Both the position numbers and the translations under genes were made by a program. Below the pieces are notes generated by a model. It saw nothing but the letters and a program-made list of their open reading frames with translations, was not told the origin of the DNA and searched no databases. A stretch of DNA of 42,151 bases from positions 1-42,151 of the forward strand of contig CANSSJ010000013.1 of the NCBI GenBank assembly GCA_947649625.1. Direction: 5' to 3'. This stretch comes from an uncultured Bacillota bacterium (GTDB lineage: Bacteria; Bacillota; Clostridia; Oscillospirales; Oscillospiraceae). Every line of letters begins with the position of its first letter. The stretch's first letter is position 1. This document shows, piece after piece, positions 7,107-13,904 of the stretch.

Positions 7107-9023
7107 TTGAAAGAACATGTACAGAAATTCGGGCGCTTCCTCAGCGGCATGGTCATGCCCAACATCGGCGCGTTTATCGCCTGGGGCCTCATCGCCGCCC
7201 TGTTCATCGCCGACGGCTGGCTCCCCAACGCCACCATCGCCGAGATGGTCACCCCCATGCTCCGCTACCTGCTGCCCATCCTCATCGCCTACACCGGCGG
7301 CAAGATGGTGGGCGGACAGAAGGGCGCGGTAGCCGGCTCGCTGGCCGCCCTGGGCGCCATCGCCTCCACCGAGAGCACCATGTTCATCGGCGCCATGATC
7401 TGCGGCCCCCTGGGCGGCTGGTGCATCAAGAAGTTTGACGAAAAGATGGAGGGCCACATCCCCGCCGGCTTCGAGATGGTGGTCAACAACTTCTCGGTGG
7501 GCATCATCGGCGGCATCCTGGCCATCCTGTCCATCTTCGCCATCGGCCCCACCTGCGTGGTCCTCACCGACGTGCTGGGCGCAGGCGTGGGCTGGCTGGT
7601 GGACCACAGCCTGCTGCCCCTCACCGCCGTGCTGGTGGAGCCCGCCAAGGTGCTCTTCCTGAACAACGCCATCAACCACGGCGTCTTTACTCCCATCGGC
7701 ACCGAGCAGGTGGAGGCCCTCCGGGCCGCCGGCGAGGTGGGCAAGTCCATCCTCTACATGATCGAGTCCAACCCCGGCCCCGGTCTGGGCCTGCTGCTGG
7801 CCTACTGTGTAGCCGGCAAGGGTGAGACCCGCTCCTCCGCCGGCGCCGCCGCCGTTATCCAGTTTGTGGGCGGCATCCATGAGATCTACTTCCCCTATGT
7901 CCTGATGAACCCCATCGTCATCCTGGGCCCCATGGTGGGCAACGTCGCCGGCATCTTCACCCTGTCCCTGCTGGGCGGCGGTCTGTCCGGCCCCGCCTCC
8001 CCCGGCTCCATCATCGCCGAGATGCTCATGACCCCCAAGGGCTGCTACTTCGCCAACATCGTGGGCATCGCCGTGGCCGGGGCGGTGAGCTTCGCCATCT
8101 CGGTCTTCCTGCTCAAGTTCTTCGGCAAGGACGCCGATCTGGCTGAGGCCCAGGCCCAGGTGGCCGCCTCCAAGGCCGCCAGCAAGGGCCAGGCCGCTCC
8201 CGCCGGAGCCGCCCCCACCGGCGCCTCGGTGAACATGAGCGCCGTGAAGAAGATCGTCTTCGCCTGCGACGCCGGCATGGGCTCCTCCGCCATGGGCGCG
8301 ACTATGCTGCGCAACAAGCTGAAGGACGCCGGCATCACCGACATTGAGGTGGTCCACCACCCCGTCTCCGAAATTCCCTCCGACTGCCAGATCGTGGTCA
8401 CCCACCATGAACTGGCCCACCGGGCGGTAGCCAGCAACCCCAACGCCCGGGTCATCCCCATCCAGAACTTCATGGGCGCCCCCGAGTACGCCATGCTGGT
8501 GGAGGAACTGGTGGCCGCCCGCAGCGGCAAGGCCGCTCCCGCCCCTGCCGCCGCTCCCAAGGCCGCCGAGGCTCCCGCCGCCCCCGCCGCCATCCTGCTG
8601 GAGAAGAAGAACATCGTCCTGAACTGCGCGACCGTCACCCCCGAGGAGGCCATCACCGCCTGCGGCAAGCTGATGGTGGACAGCGGCTACTGCACCGAGG
8701 GCTATGTCCAGGGCATGATCGAGCGCAACGCCGGCTTCCCCGTGGCCATCGGCAGCCATGTGGCCATCCCCCACGGTACCAACGAGTCCCGGGAGTTTAT
8801 CACAAAGACCGGCCTGGTGGTCATGACCTACCCCGAGGGCATCGTCTGGGGCGAGGACGAGGAGCTGGTCCGTCTGGTCATCGGCATCGCCTCCCAGGGT
8901 GAGGAGCACCTGGATATCCTCAACCGCATCGTGGAGGTCTGCGAGACCGAGGAGGACACCGACGCCCTGGTGGACAACGCCACCGTGGAGGACCTGTACA
9001 AGAAGCTGAACGGCCTGTCCTGA
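7107..9023 (+). CDS. mtlA: PTS mannitol permease, fused IICBA
   Basis: This 638-aa membrane protein imports mannitol and phosphorylates it to mannitol 1-phosphate using phosphate relayed from HPr. The order is a IIC membrane domain (about 1-345, starting 'FGRFLSGMVMPNIGAFIAWG'), an Ala/Gly-rich linker, IIB (about 378-475) with phosphocysteine C387 in 'FACDAGMGSS', a second Ala/Pro-rich linker, and IIA (about 497-638) with phospho-histidine H556 in 'AIPHGT'. The start is a TTG with AAAGGA nine bases before it; no ATG is nearby in frame. It is cotranscribed with the DeoR gene and ends at a strong terminator. All three domains look intact. Confidence 0.95.
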   Translation: MKEHVQKFGRFLSGMVMPNIGAFIAWGLIAALFIADGWLPNATIAEMVTPMLRYLLPILIAYTGGKMVGGQKGAVAGSLAALGAIASTESTMFIGAMICGPLGGWCIKKFDEKMEGHIPAGFEMVVNNFSVGIIGGILAILSIFAIGPTCVVLTDVLGAGVGWLVDHSLLPLTAVLVEPAKVLFLNNAINHGVFTPIGTEQVEALRAAGEVGKSILYMIESNPGPGLGLLLAYCVAGKGETRSSAGAAAVIQFVGGIHEIYFPYVLMNPIVILGPMVGNVAGIFTLSLLGGGLSGPASPGSIIAEMLMTPKGCYFANIVGIAVAGAVSFAISVFLLKFFGKDADLAEAQAQVAASKAASKGQAAPAGAAPTGASVNMSAVKKIVFACDAGMGSSAMGATMLRNKLKDAGITDIEVVHHPVSEIPSDCQIVVTHHELAHRAVASNPNARVIPIQNFMGAPEYAMLVEELVAARSGKAAPAPAAAPKAAEAPAAPAAILLEKKNIVLNCATVTPEEAITACGKLMVDSGYCTEGYVQGMIERNAGFPVAIGSHVAIPHGTNESREFITKTGLVVMTYPEGIVWGEDEELVRLVIGIASQGEEHLDILNRIVEVCETEEDTDALVDNATVEDLYKKLNGLS

Positions 9024-9049
9024 CCCGCGCCCTCCCCATAAACCCCATC

Positions 9050-9086
9050 CCCGCCGCGGGAAACCCCGCGGCGGGGCCTTCTTTTG
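9050..9086 (+). terminator. Terminator after mtlA
   Basis: An 11-bp perfect GC stem (9050-9060 with 9067-9077) is followed by CCTTCTTTT, 26 bases past the mtlA stop. Confidence 0.85.
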
Positions 9087-9109
9087 TCCCGAAACCGCCA
9101 GAAATCCCT

Positions 9110-9137
9110 TGCCTTTCCCCAAAACATCCGGTATAAT
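9110..9137 (+). promoter_or_regulatory. Promoter for the aspartate aminotransferase gene
   Basis: TTGCCT and a perfect TATAAT (9132-9137) are spaced by 16 bases. The leader to the ATG is about 45 bases and carries AAAGGAGG. Confidence 0.65.
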
Positions 9138-9191
9138 GTATGGCATCATGCGTACCCGGTCAAGGTTGACGGTAAAAAAGGAGGCAAACCG

Positions 9192-10469
9192 ATGAAACGA
9201 TATCAGGAAATGACCCGTGAGGAGCTCCAGGCCCAGCGGGAGACATTGGAGCAGACCTACTCCCAGCTGAAGGCCAGGGGCCTGAAGCTGAACATGGCCC
9301 GGGGCAAGCCGGGGGCCGACCAGCTGGAGCTGTCCCTGCCCATGCTGGACGCCCTCAACTCCCAGAGCAACTGCATCACCGAAAGCGGCGTGGACTGCCG
9401 CAACTACGGCGAGCTGCTGGGCATCCCGGAGGCCCGGAAGCTCTTTGGGGAATACATGGGCGTATCCCCCGAGGAGACTATCGTGGTGGGCTCCGCCTCC
9501 CTCACCTTCATGTACGACTGCATGGCCCGGGCCATGCTGCTGGGCGTGCTGGGGGGAGATAAGCCCTGGTGCAAATACGACAAGGTGAAGTTCCTCTGCC
9601 CCGTCCCGGGCTACGACCGCCACTTCACCATCTGCGAGACCCTGGGCATCGAGATGGTCAACATCCCCCTCACCGAGTGGGGCCCGGACATGGACCTGGT
9701 GGAGAAGCTGGTCTCGGAGGACGAGACCGTCAAGGGCATCTGGTGCGTGCCCAAGTACACCAACCCCCTGGGCGGCTCCTACTCCGACGAGGCGGTGCGC
9801 CGTCTGGCCTGTCTGAAGCCCGCCGCCAAGGACTTCCGCATCTTCTGGGACAACGCCTACGCCGCCCACTACGTCTACGAGGACACCCCGGTACTCAACA
9901 TCCTGGAGGAGTGCAAAAAGGCGGGGAACCCCGACATGGCCTACATGTTCGGCTCCACCTCCAAGATCACCTTCCCGGGGGCGGGGGTGGCCTTCTTCGC
10001 CGCCTCCAAAGCCAACGTGGACTTCACCGCCAAGCAGCTCAACGCCCAATCCATCAGCTGGGACAAGATGAACATGCTGCGCCACGTTCGGTTCTTCCAG
10101 GACCTGGACGGCATCCGGGCCCAGATGGACCGGCACGCCGCCCTGCTCCGGCCCAAGTTCGACGCGGTGCTCTCCACCCTGGAGTCGGACGTGGGCTCCA
10201 CCGGAGCCGGTACCTGGGTGAAGCCCAAGGGGGGCTACTTTGTCACCTATATGGCCATGCCGGGCTGCGCCAAACGGATTGTCTCCCTGTGCAAGGAGGC
10301 CGGCGTGGTCCTCACCGACGCCGGGGCCACCCACCCCTACCACAACGACCCGGAGGACAGCTATATCCGGCTGGCCCCCTCCTTCCCCTCCCCCGCCGAG
10401 CTGGCCCAGGCGATGGAGGTATTCTGCGCCGCCGCCAAGCTGGCCGCGGTGGAAAAGCTGCTGGCCTGA
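9192..10469 (+). CDS. Aspartate aminotransferase, subgroup Ic (PF12897 type)
   Basis: This 425-aa PLP enzyme matches the subgroup Ic aspartate aminotransferases, the group that includes mycobacterial Rv3722c, rather than the classical AspC/AspB type. Diagnostic features are an N-terminal helix then 'LNMARGKPGADQLELS' (about residues 35-50), 'CRNYGELLGIPEARKLF', the cofactor region 'WDNAYAAHYVYE' and the Schiff-base lysine K258 in 'GSTSKITFPGAGVAF'. It interconverts aspartate and 2-oxoglutarate with oxaloacetate and glutamate in the cytosol. AAAGGAGG decides the ATG at 9192. It is monocistronic, with its own promoter. Confidence 0.88.
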   Translation: MKRYQEMTREELQAQRETLEQTYSQLKARGLKLNMARGKPGADQLELSLPMLDALNSQSNCITESGVDCRNYGELLGIPEARKLFGEYMGVSPEETIVVGSASLTFMYDCMARAMLLGVLGGDKPWCKYDKVKFLCPVPGYDRHFTICETLGIEMVNIPLTEWGPDMDLVEKLVSEDETVKGIWCVPKYTNPLGGSYSDEAVRRLACLKPAAKDFRIFWDNAYAAHYVYEDTPVLNILEECKKAGNPDMAYMFGSTSKITFPGAGVAFFAASKANVDFTAKQLNAQSISWDKMNMLRHVRFFQDLDGIRAQMDRHAALLRPKFDAVLSTLESDVGSTGAGTWVKPKGGYFVTYMAMPGCAKRIVSLCKEAGVVLTDAGATHPYHNDPEDSYIRLAPSFPSPAELAQAMEVFCAAAKLAAVEKLLA

Positions 10470-10485
10470 CCCCATGGAACCTCGT

Positions 10486-10519
10486 GGCCGGTTTTGGCGT
10501 CAAGACGCCAAAACCGGCC
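10486..10519. other. Long perfect hairpin after the aminotransferase gene
   Basis: The arms 10486-10501 and 10504-10519 are perfectly complementary over 16 bp. There is no T-tract on either side, so it is a possible 3'-end stabiliser or weak terminator. Confidence 0.5.
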
Positions 10520-10571
10520 ATATTCTCAGGAAAATTTCATAAAAACTTAATGTTCCAAAGGCGCGCCCCTG

Positions 10572-10580
10572 TGCTATACT
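10572..10580 (+). promoter_or_regulatory. Extended -10 promoter for glf
   Basis: TGCTATACT forms an extended -10 element 63 bases before the glf start codon. The -35 position (TTCCAA at a 16-base spacing) is poor, as is usual for extended -10 promoters. Confidence 0.5.
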
Positions 10581-10643
10581 ATTTTTTGACATACGCGGCG
10601 GAAGGGCCGCTCTGCCCCTTGGGGCCGGAAAGGATGGACAACA

Positions 10644-11843
10644 TTGGAAAAACAGTATGACGTCTGGGTGGCGGGGGCCGGCTATGCCGGCGCGGTGGCC
10701 GCCCGGGCTCTGGCTGAAAAAGGGAAAAAGGTGCTGGTGCTGGAGCGCCGGGACCACATCGGCGGCAACGCCTACGACTGCCTGGACGAGTACGGGGTGC
10801 TGATTCACAAGTACGGCCCCCATATCTTCCACACCAACGATAAAAAGGTCTTCGACTTCCTGTCCCGGTTTACCCAGTGGCGGGACTATCAGCACCGGGT
10901 GGTGGCCAACATCCCCGACGGCAGCGGCAAGCCCAACTGGCGTCTGCAATATCCCGTCCCCTTCAACCTCACCTCCCTGGAAGAGGCCTTCGGCCAGGAG
11001 GAGGGCAAAAAACTGGGGGACAAGCTCATCGCCGCCTACGGGGCCGAGAAGAAGGTCACCATTCTGGAGCTGCGCCAGAACCCCGACCCCGAGATATCCG
11101 CCCTGGCCGACTATGTGTACGAGCACGTCTTTGTCCACTACACCATGAAGCAGTGGGGGCAGAGGCCGGAGGACATCGACCCCAACACCACCGCCCGGGT
11201 GCCGGTATTTCTCTCCCGGGACGACCGCTACTTCCAAGATACCTACCAGGGGATGCCGCTGGAGGGCTACACCAGGATGTTCGAGAACATGCTGGACCAC
11301 TCCAACATCCAGGTCCGGCTGGGGGTGGACGCACGGCCTGTCCTGAAGGAGGCCACAGGCCCCGTCATCTACACCGGCCAGGTGGACGAGCTGTTTGACT
11401 TCCAGTTCGGCCCCCTGCCCTACCGGACGCTGGATTTCAAATTCGAGACCTGGCTGGACCGGAACTACGACGCCCCCGGAATGCCCTACCCGGACCCGGA
11501 TCACCCCCTCCGGGGCGGCGGCTTCTTCCAGACCCACGGCACGGTGAACTACACCGTGGACGAGGATTTCACCCGCATCACCGAATTCAAGCACCTCACC
11601 GGCCAGGATCTGCCCGGGGTGACCACCATTGTGAGGGAGTATTCCAAAGCCTACACCGGCGCGGAGGATGAAATTCCCTACTACGCCATCATCAATCCGG
11701 AAAACAACGCCCTCTACGCCAAATACAAGGCGGAGGCGGACAAATACCCCAATCTTTACCTGCTGGGCCGTCTGGCGGAGTACAAATACTACAACATGGA
11801 CGCCATCGCCGCCCGGGCCCTGGACCTGGCGGCGCGGCTGTAA
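10644..11843 (+). CDS. glf: UDP-galactopyranose mutase
   Basis: This 399-aa flavoenzyme interconverts UDP-galactopyranose and UDP-galactofuranose, the donor for galactofuranose in cell-surface polysaccharides. It starts with the FAD-binding motif 'VAGAGYAGAVAARALAEKG', then 'LERRDHIGGNAYD' and 'YGPHIFHT', all characteristic of the family. The conserved 'EYSKAYTG', 'EIPYYAI' and C-terminal 'LLGRLAEYKYYNMD' follow. The start is TTG with AAAGGATG upstream; the nearby ATG at 10634 is in another frame and stops after eight codons. The glycosyltransferase gene follows after 118 bases, so both probably serve one surface glycan. Confidence 0.95.
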   Translation: MEKQYDVWVAGAGYAGAVAARALAEKGKKVLVLERRDHIGGNAYDCLDEYGVLIHKYGPHIFHTNDKKVFDFLSRFTQWRDYQHRVVANIPDGSGKPNWRLQYPVPFNLTSLEEAFGQEEGKKLGDKLIAAYGAEKKVTILELRQNPDPEISALADYVYEHVFVHYTMKQWGQRPEDIDPNTTARVPVFLSRDDRYFQDTYQGMPLEGYTRMFENMLDHSNIQVRLGVDARPVLKEATGPVIYTGQVDELFDFQFGPLPYRTLDFKFETWLDRNYDAPGMPYPDPDHPLRGGGFFQTHGTVNYTVDEDFTRITEFKHLTGQDLPGVTTIVREYSKAYTGAEDEIPYYAIINPENNALYAKYKAEADKYPNLYLLGRLAEYKYYNMDAIAARALDLAARL

Positions 11844-11850
11844 CGCCTTA

Positions 11851-11935
11851 TGTAGGGGCCGCCCCCCTGGACGGCCCGTGCCGCTCAATAAAACGCGTCT
11901 ATAAAAGCGGGCCGCCGAGGGCGGCGGCCCCTACA
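11851..11935. repeat. Palindromic REP-like element
   Basis: An 85-base element is bounded by perfect 13-bp inverted repeats (11851-11863 and 11923-11935). Each half also contains its own GGCCGCC-type inverted repeat, so the region could form a long stem or a pair of small hairpins. It lies between glf and the glycosyltransferase gene. The plan fits extragenic REP/MITE-like elements of GC-rich Clostridia. No second copy is seen in this window. Confidence 0.65.
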
Positions 11936-11961
11936 AAAAATAAAACAGGAGAATTAAGCCA

Positions 11962-12990
11962 ATGGAAAAGCTGATTACTTTTGCCGTCCCCTGTTACAAC
12001 TCGGCGGCCTATATGGAGCACTGCGTGGACACCCTGCTCCAGGGCGGGGACGACATTGAGATCATCCTGGTGGACGACGGCTCCACCAAGGACGACACCC
12101 CCGCCATCTGTGACCGGTACGCCGAGCAGTACCCCGACATCGTCCGGGCCATCCACCAGGAGAACGGCGGCCACGGCGAGGGGGTGAACCAGGGCATCCG
12201 GAACGCCAAAGGCGTCTACTACAAGGTGGTGGACTCCGACGACTGGCTGGACGTAGACGCCCTGCACCAGGTGCTGGACAAGCTGCGCCAGTTCCAGCGG
12301 GACGGCAGGCCCATCGACCTGATGATCGCCAACTACGTCTACGAGCACGTGGAGGACAACACCCAGCGGCCGGTGAACTACCGCAACGTATTCCCCGTAG
12401 GCCGGGTGTTCAACTGGCGGCACATTGGCCGGTTCAGGCCGGGGCAGTACCTGCTGATGCACTCCGTCATCTACCGCACCCAGATTTTGCGGGACTGCGG
12501 GATGGAACTGCCCAAGCACACCTTCTATGTGGACAACATCTTTGTGTACGAGCCCCTGCCCCATGTGAAGAACATCTACTATATGGACGTGGACCTGTAC
12601 CGCTACTTCATCGGCCGGGCGGACCAGAGCGTCAACGAGAGCGTGATGATGGGCCGGGTGGACCAGCAGCTGCGGGTGAACTACCACATGATCGACTGCT
12701 GGGACCTGCGGGAGGTAGCAAAAAAGGACAAGAAGCTGGCCCGGTATATGTACAACTATCTGGCCATCATGATGTCCATTTCTTCCATCTTCCTCACCAT
12801 GGAGGGCAGCCCCGAGTCCCTGGGCAAGCGGACCCGGCTGTGGGAGTACCTGCGGGCGGTGAACAGCCGGCTCTACGCCCGGATGCGCTACTTCGCCATC
12901 CCCGCCGCCACCAATCTCCCCACCCTCCCCGGACGGAAGCTGTCGGTGGCCCTGTACCGGCTGGCCCGGAAGATCTATAAGTTCAATTAG
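11962..12990 (+). CDS. Glycosyltransferase family 2
   Basis: This 342-aa enzyme has a GT-A fold of family 2: 'ITFAVPCYNSAAYMEHCVDT' at the N-terminus, the nucleotide-binding 'ILVDDGSTKDDT' (about residues 34-45), 'QENGGHGEGVNQGI' and the metal-binding DxD-like motif 'KVVDSDDWLD' near residue 90. No membrane segment is obvious, so it is cytosolic or peripheral and transfers a sugar from a nucleotide donor to a surface-glycan precursor. Sitting beside glf, a galactofuranosyl donor is plausible but unproven. AGGAG precedes the ATG. Its TAG stop overlaps the TAA stop of the opposing small gene by two bases. Confidence 0.88.
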   Translation: MEKLITFAVPCYNSAAYMEHCVDTLLQGGDDIEIILVDDGSTKDDTPAICDRYAEQYPDIVRAIHQENGGHGEGVNQGIRNAKGVYYKVVDSDDWLDVDALHQVLDKLRQFQRDGRPIDLMIANYVYEHVEDNTQRPVNYRNVFPVGRVFNWRHIGRFRPGQYLLMHSVIYRTQILRDCGMELPKHTFYVDNIFVYEPLPHVKNIYYMDVDLYRYFIGRADQSVNESVMMGRVDQQLRVNYHMIDCWDLREVAKKDKKLARYMYNYLAIMMSISSIFLTMEGSPESLGKRTRLWEYLRAVNSRLYARMRYFAIPAATNLPTLPGRKLSVALYRLARKIYKFN

Positions 12991-13244
12991 AGCCGCCCCA
13001 GCTCCAGGCCGATGGAGATGCCGGAGAGGAGAAGGGCCGTCTCATGGCCGTCGTTCATTTCGTCCCACTGGATTTTGAGCTCCTCAAGCCATTGCTCCGC
13101 CTCCGGACTCAGGGCGTTCAGCCGGCCGGTTAGCACGTCCGCCTTTTGCTGCGCCAGGCGGGTCTTGCCGGCGGTTTCGCGCAGAAAGCGGGTAACCAGG
13201 TTTTCTTCTGTGTATTGCATGAGAACATCCGGTAGGGTTTTCAT
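12987..13244 (-). CDS. Small protein of unknown function, 85 aa
   Basis: A strong GGAGG site and a consensus promoter (13292-13320) show this is expressed. The protein is mostly helical and charged, for example 'QQKADVLTGRLNALSPEAEQWLEELK', with a C-terminal hydrophobic 'TALLLSGISIGLELGRL' segment too short to be a sure membrane helix. I recognise no family. It is divergent from a small XRE regulator, with an inverted repeat over its promoter, so it is probably repressed by that regulator. A toxin-antitoxin-like pair is conceivable, but nothing in the sequence proves it. Confidence 0.7.
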   Translation of the reverse strand: MKTLPDVLMQYTEENLVTRFLRETAGKTRLAQQKADVLTGRLNALSPEAEQWLEELKIQWDEMNDGHETALLLSGISIGLELGRL

Positions 13245-13269
13245 TGTGATTCCTCCAAAAATAATGTAG

Positions 13270-13314
13270 ACGACCGTTTGAGCGTATATCTATTATATAT
13301 GCTCGTTTGGTCGT
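13270..13314. promoter_or_regulatory. Inverted-repeat operator between small gene and XRE regulator
   Basis: The segment 13270-13283 is mirrored by 13301-13314: ACGACC and GAGC on the left pair with GCTC and GGTCGT on the right, with CGTTTG in both halves. The right half fills the spacer of the minus-strand promoter. It is the likely binding site of the XRE protein encoded next to it. Confidence 0.6.
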
Positions 13315-13320
13315 TGTCAA
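13292..13320 (-). promoter_or_regulatory. Consensus sigma-A promoter for the 85-aa gene
   Basis: On the minus strand TTGACA and TATAAT are separated by exactly 17 bases, a perfect consensus. Transcription would start near 13285, leaving a leader of about 40 bases. Confidence 0.85.
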
Positions 13321-13334
13321 GAGGAGATTTCCAA

Positions 13335-13544
13335 ATGTCTGTTTTTTCTGAACGATTAGCAGAACTGCGAGACAGCCGCAATTTATCGCAAAAGGAAGTT
13401 GCGAGAGAGTTTGGCGTTGTTGTCCGCGCTTATCAGCGATATGAATATGGAGAGCGCGAGCCTCAGTTGTCCGTTTTGATTCGGATGGCCGATTTTTACA
13501 ACGTCTCCCTGGACTATCTGGCCGGGCGGACGGATACGCCATGA
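13335..13544 (+). CDS. Small XRE-family regulator, 69 aa
   Basis: The protein is almost entirely one Cro/CI-type helix-turn-helix: 'LAELRDSRNLSQKEVAREFG' then 'YQRYEYGEREPQLSVLIRMA' and the common tail 'YNVSLDYLAGRTD'. The ATG at 13335 follows GAGGAG; the upstream extension has no RBS. Codons are clearly more AT-rich than in the flanking genes, which suggests acquisition. It probably binds the 13270-13314 inverted repeat and controls the divergent 85-aa gene and itself. Its stop codon overlaps a terminator that works on the opposite strand. Confidence 0.85.
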   Translation: MSVFSERLAELRDSRNLSQKEVAREFGVVVRAYQRYEYGEREPQLSVLIRMADFYNVSLDYLAGRTDTP

Positions 13545-13576
13545 AAAAACCTGTTTTGCCGTCTTGACAAAACAGG
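13544..13576 (-). terminator. Minus-strand terminator facing out of the non-coding locus
   Basis: A 9-bp perfect stem (13550-13558 with 13568-13576) is followed on the minus strand by TTTTTT (13549-13544). No minus-strand protein gene precedes it, so it must end a non-coding transcript. Confidence 0.7.
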
Positions 13577-13593
13577 GAGCAGTTCGATATAAT
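13564..13593 (+). promoter_or_regulatory. Plus-strand promoter of the non-coding locus
   Basis: TTGACA (13564-13569), an 18-base spacer and a perfect TATAAT (13588-13593) are seen. No supported protein gene follows before the terminator at 13803. Confidence 0.75.
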
Positions 13594-13765
13594 AAAAACA
13601 GAAGGGTGCTTGCTGCTTTAGCGGTCAGCCCACTTTATAGGATCAACGAAAACCGTTGACCGCTCGGGAGCAGCCGGGCGGTCAACAAGCATTTATGGCT
13701 GACAGATACATAAGTATCGCTGTACCTGCCAGAAATCTGGCCTCGCCATTCGGCTCGGTGTGTCT

Positions 13766-13794
13766 ATCATACCCGATTTGACGTTTTATGTCAA
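13766..13794 (-). promoter_or_regulatory. Minus-strand promoter of the non-coding locus
   Basis: On the minus strand TTGACA and TATGAT are spaced by 17 bases. The -35 forms one arm of a short palindrome (TTGAC, seven bases, GTCAA). Confidence 0.7.
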
Positions 13795-13802
13795 TTATTC
13801 CG

Positions 13803-13823
13803 CCGCCCGCTGGGCGGTTTTTT
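13803..13823 (+). terminator. Plus-strand terminator of the non-coding locus
   Basis: A 6-bp all-GC stem (13803-13808 with 13812-13817) with a GCT loop is followed by TTTTTT. Confidence 0.8.
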
Positions 13824-13837
13824 CTTTGAAAAAGGAA

Positions 13838-13866
13838 TTGATTTCGGAAAACCTTGGTGCTAAACT
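13838..13866 (+). promoter_or_regulatory. Promoter for the membrane protein/Sel1 pair
   Basis: TTGATT, a 17-base spacer and TAAACT lie 39 bases before the GTG start of the next gene. Confidence 0.5.
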
Positions 13867-13904
13867 AAAGGTGCCTTTCGGCATGTAGACTGGAGTATAA
13901 GGAT

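Larger units (their letters stand above)
13544..13760 (-). ncRNA. Candidate antisense transcript over the same locus
   Basis: The minus strand carries its own promoter (13766-13794) and terminator (13576-13544), defining a transcript of roughly 215 bases fully overlapping the plus-strand RNA. The longest ATG reading frame on it is 25 codons with no ribosome binding site. Only the signals are seen; expression is inferred. Confidence 0.4.
13600..13823 (+). ncRNA. Candidate structured non-coding RNA, about 225 nt
   Basis: The RNA is bounded by a consensus promoter and an intrinsic terminator, and its start and end are estimates. Helices visible within it include 13621-13627 with 13657-13663, the alternative 13656-13663 with 13678-13685, 13705-13709 with 13714-13718, and 13728-13733 with 13736-13741. 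The first two share one strand and are mutually exclusive. It does not match tmRNA, RNase P, SRP or T-box signatures that I know. The opposite strand is also bounded by a promoter and a terminator, so this may be one half of an antisense pair. A covariance search could change this call. Confidence 0.5.

Noticed and set aside
7053-10475. A 1140-codon open frame on the minus strand
   Set aside because: It runs antisense to the DeoR end, mtlA and the aminotransferase. It is a GC-rich shadow full of Gly, His and Val with no family resemblance.
13695-13781. A 28-codon ATG reading frame inside the candidate RNA
   Set aside because: There is no ribosome binding site, and its peptide (starting MADRYISIAVPARN) is not hydrophobic enough for a type I toxin. 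It may still be conserved, so it deserves a look in homologues.
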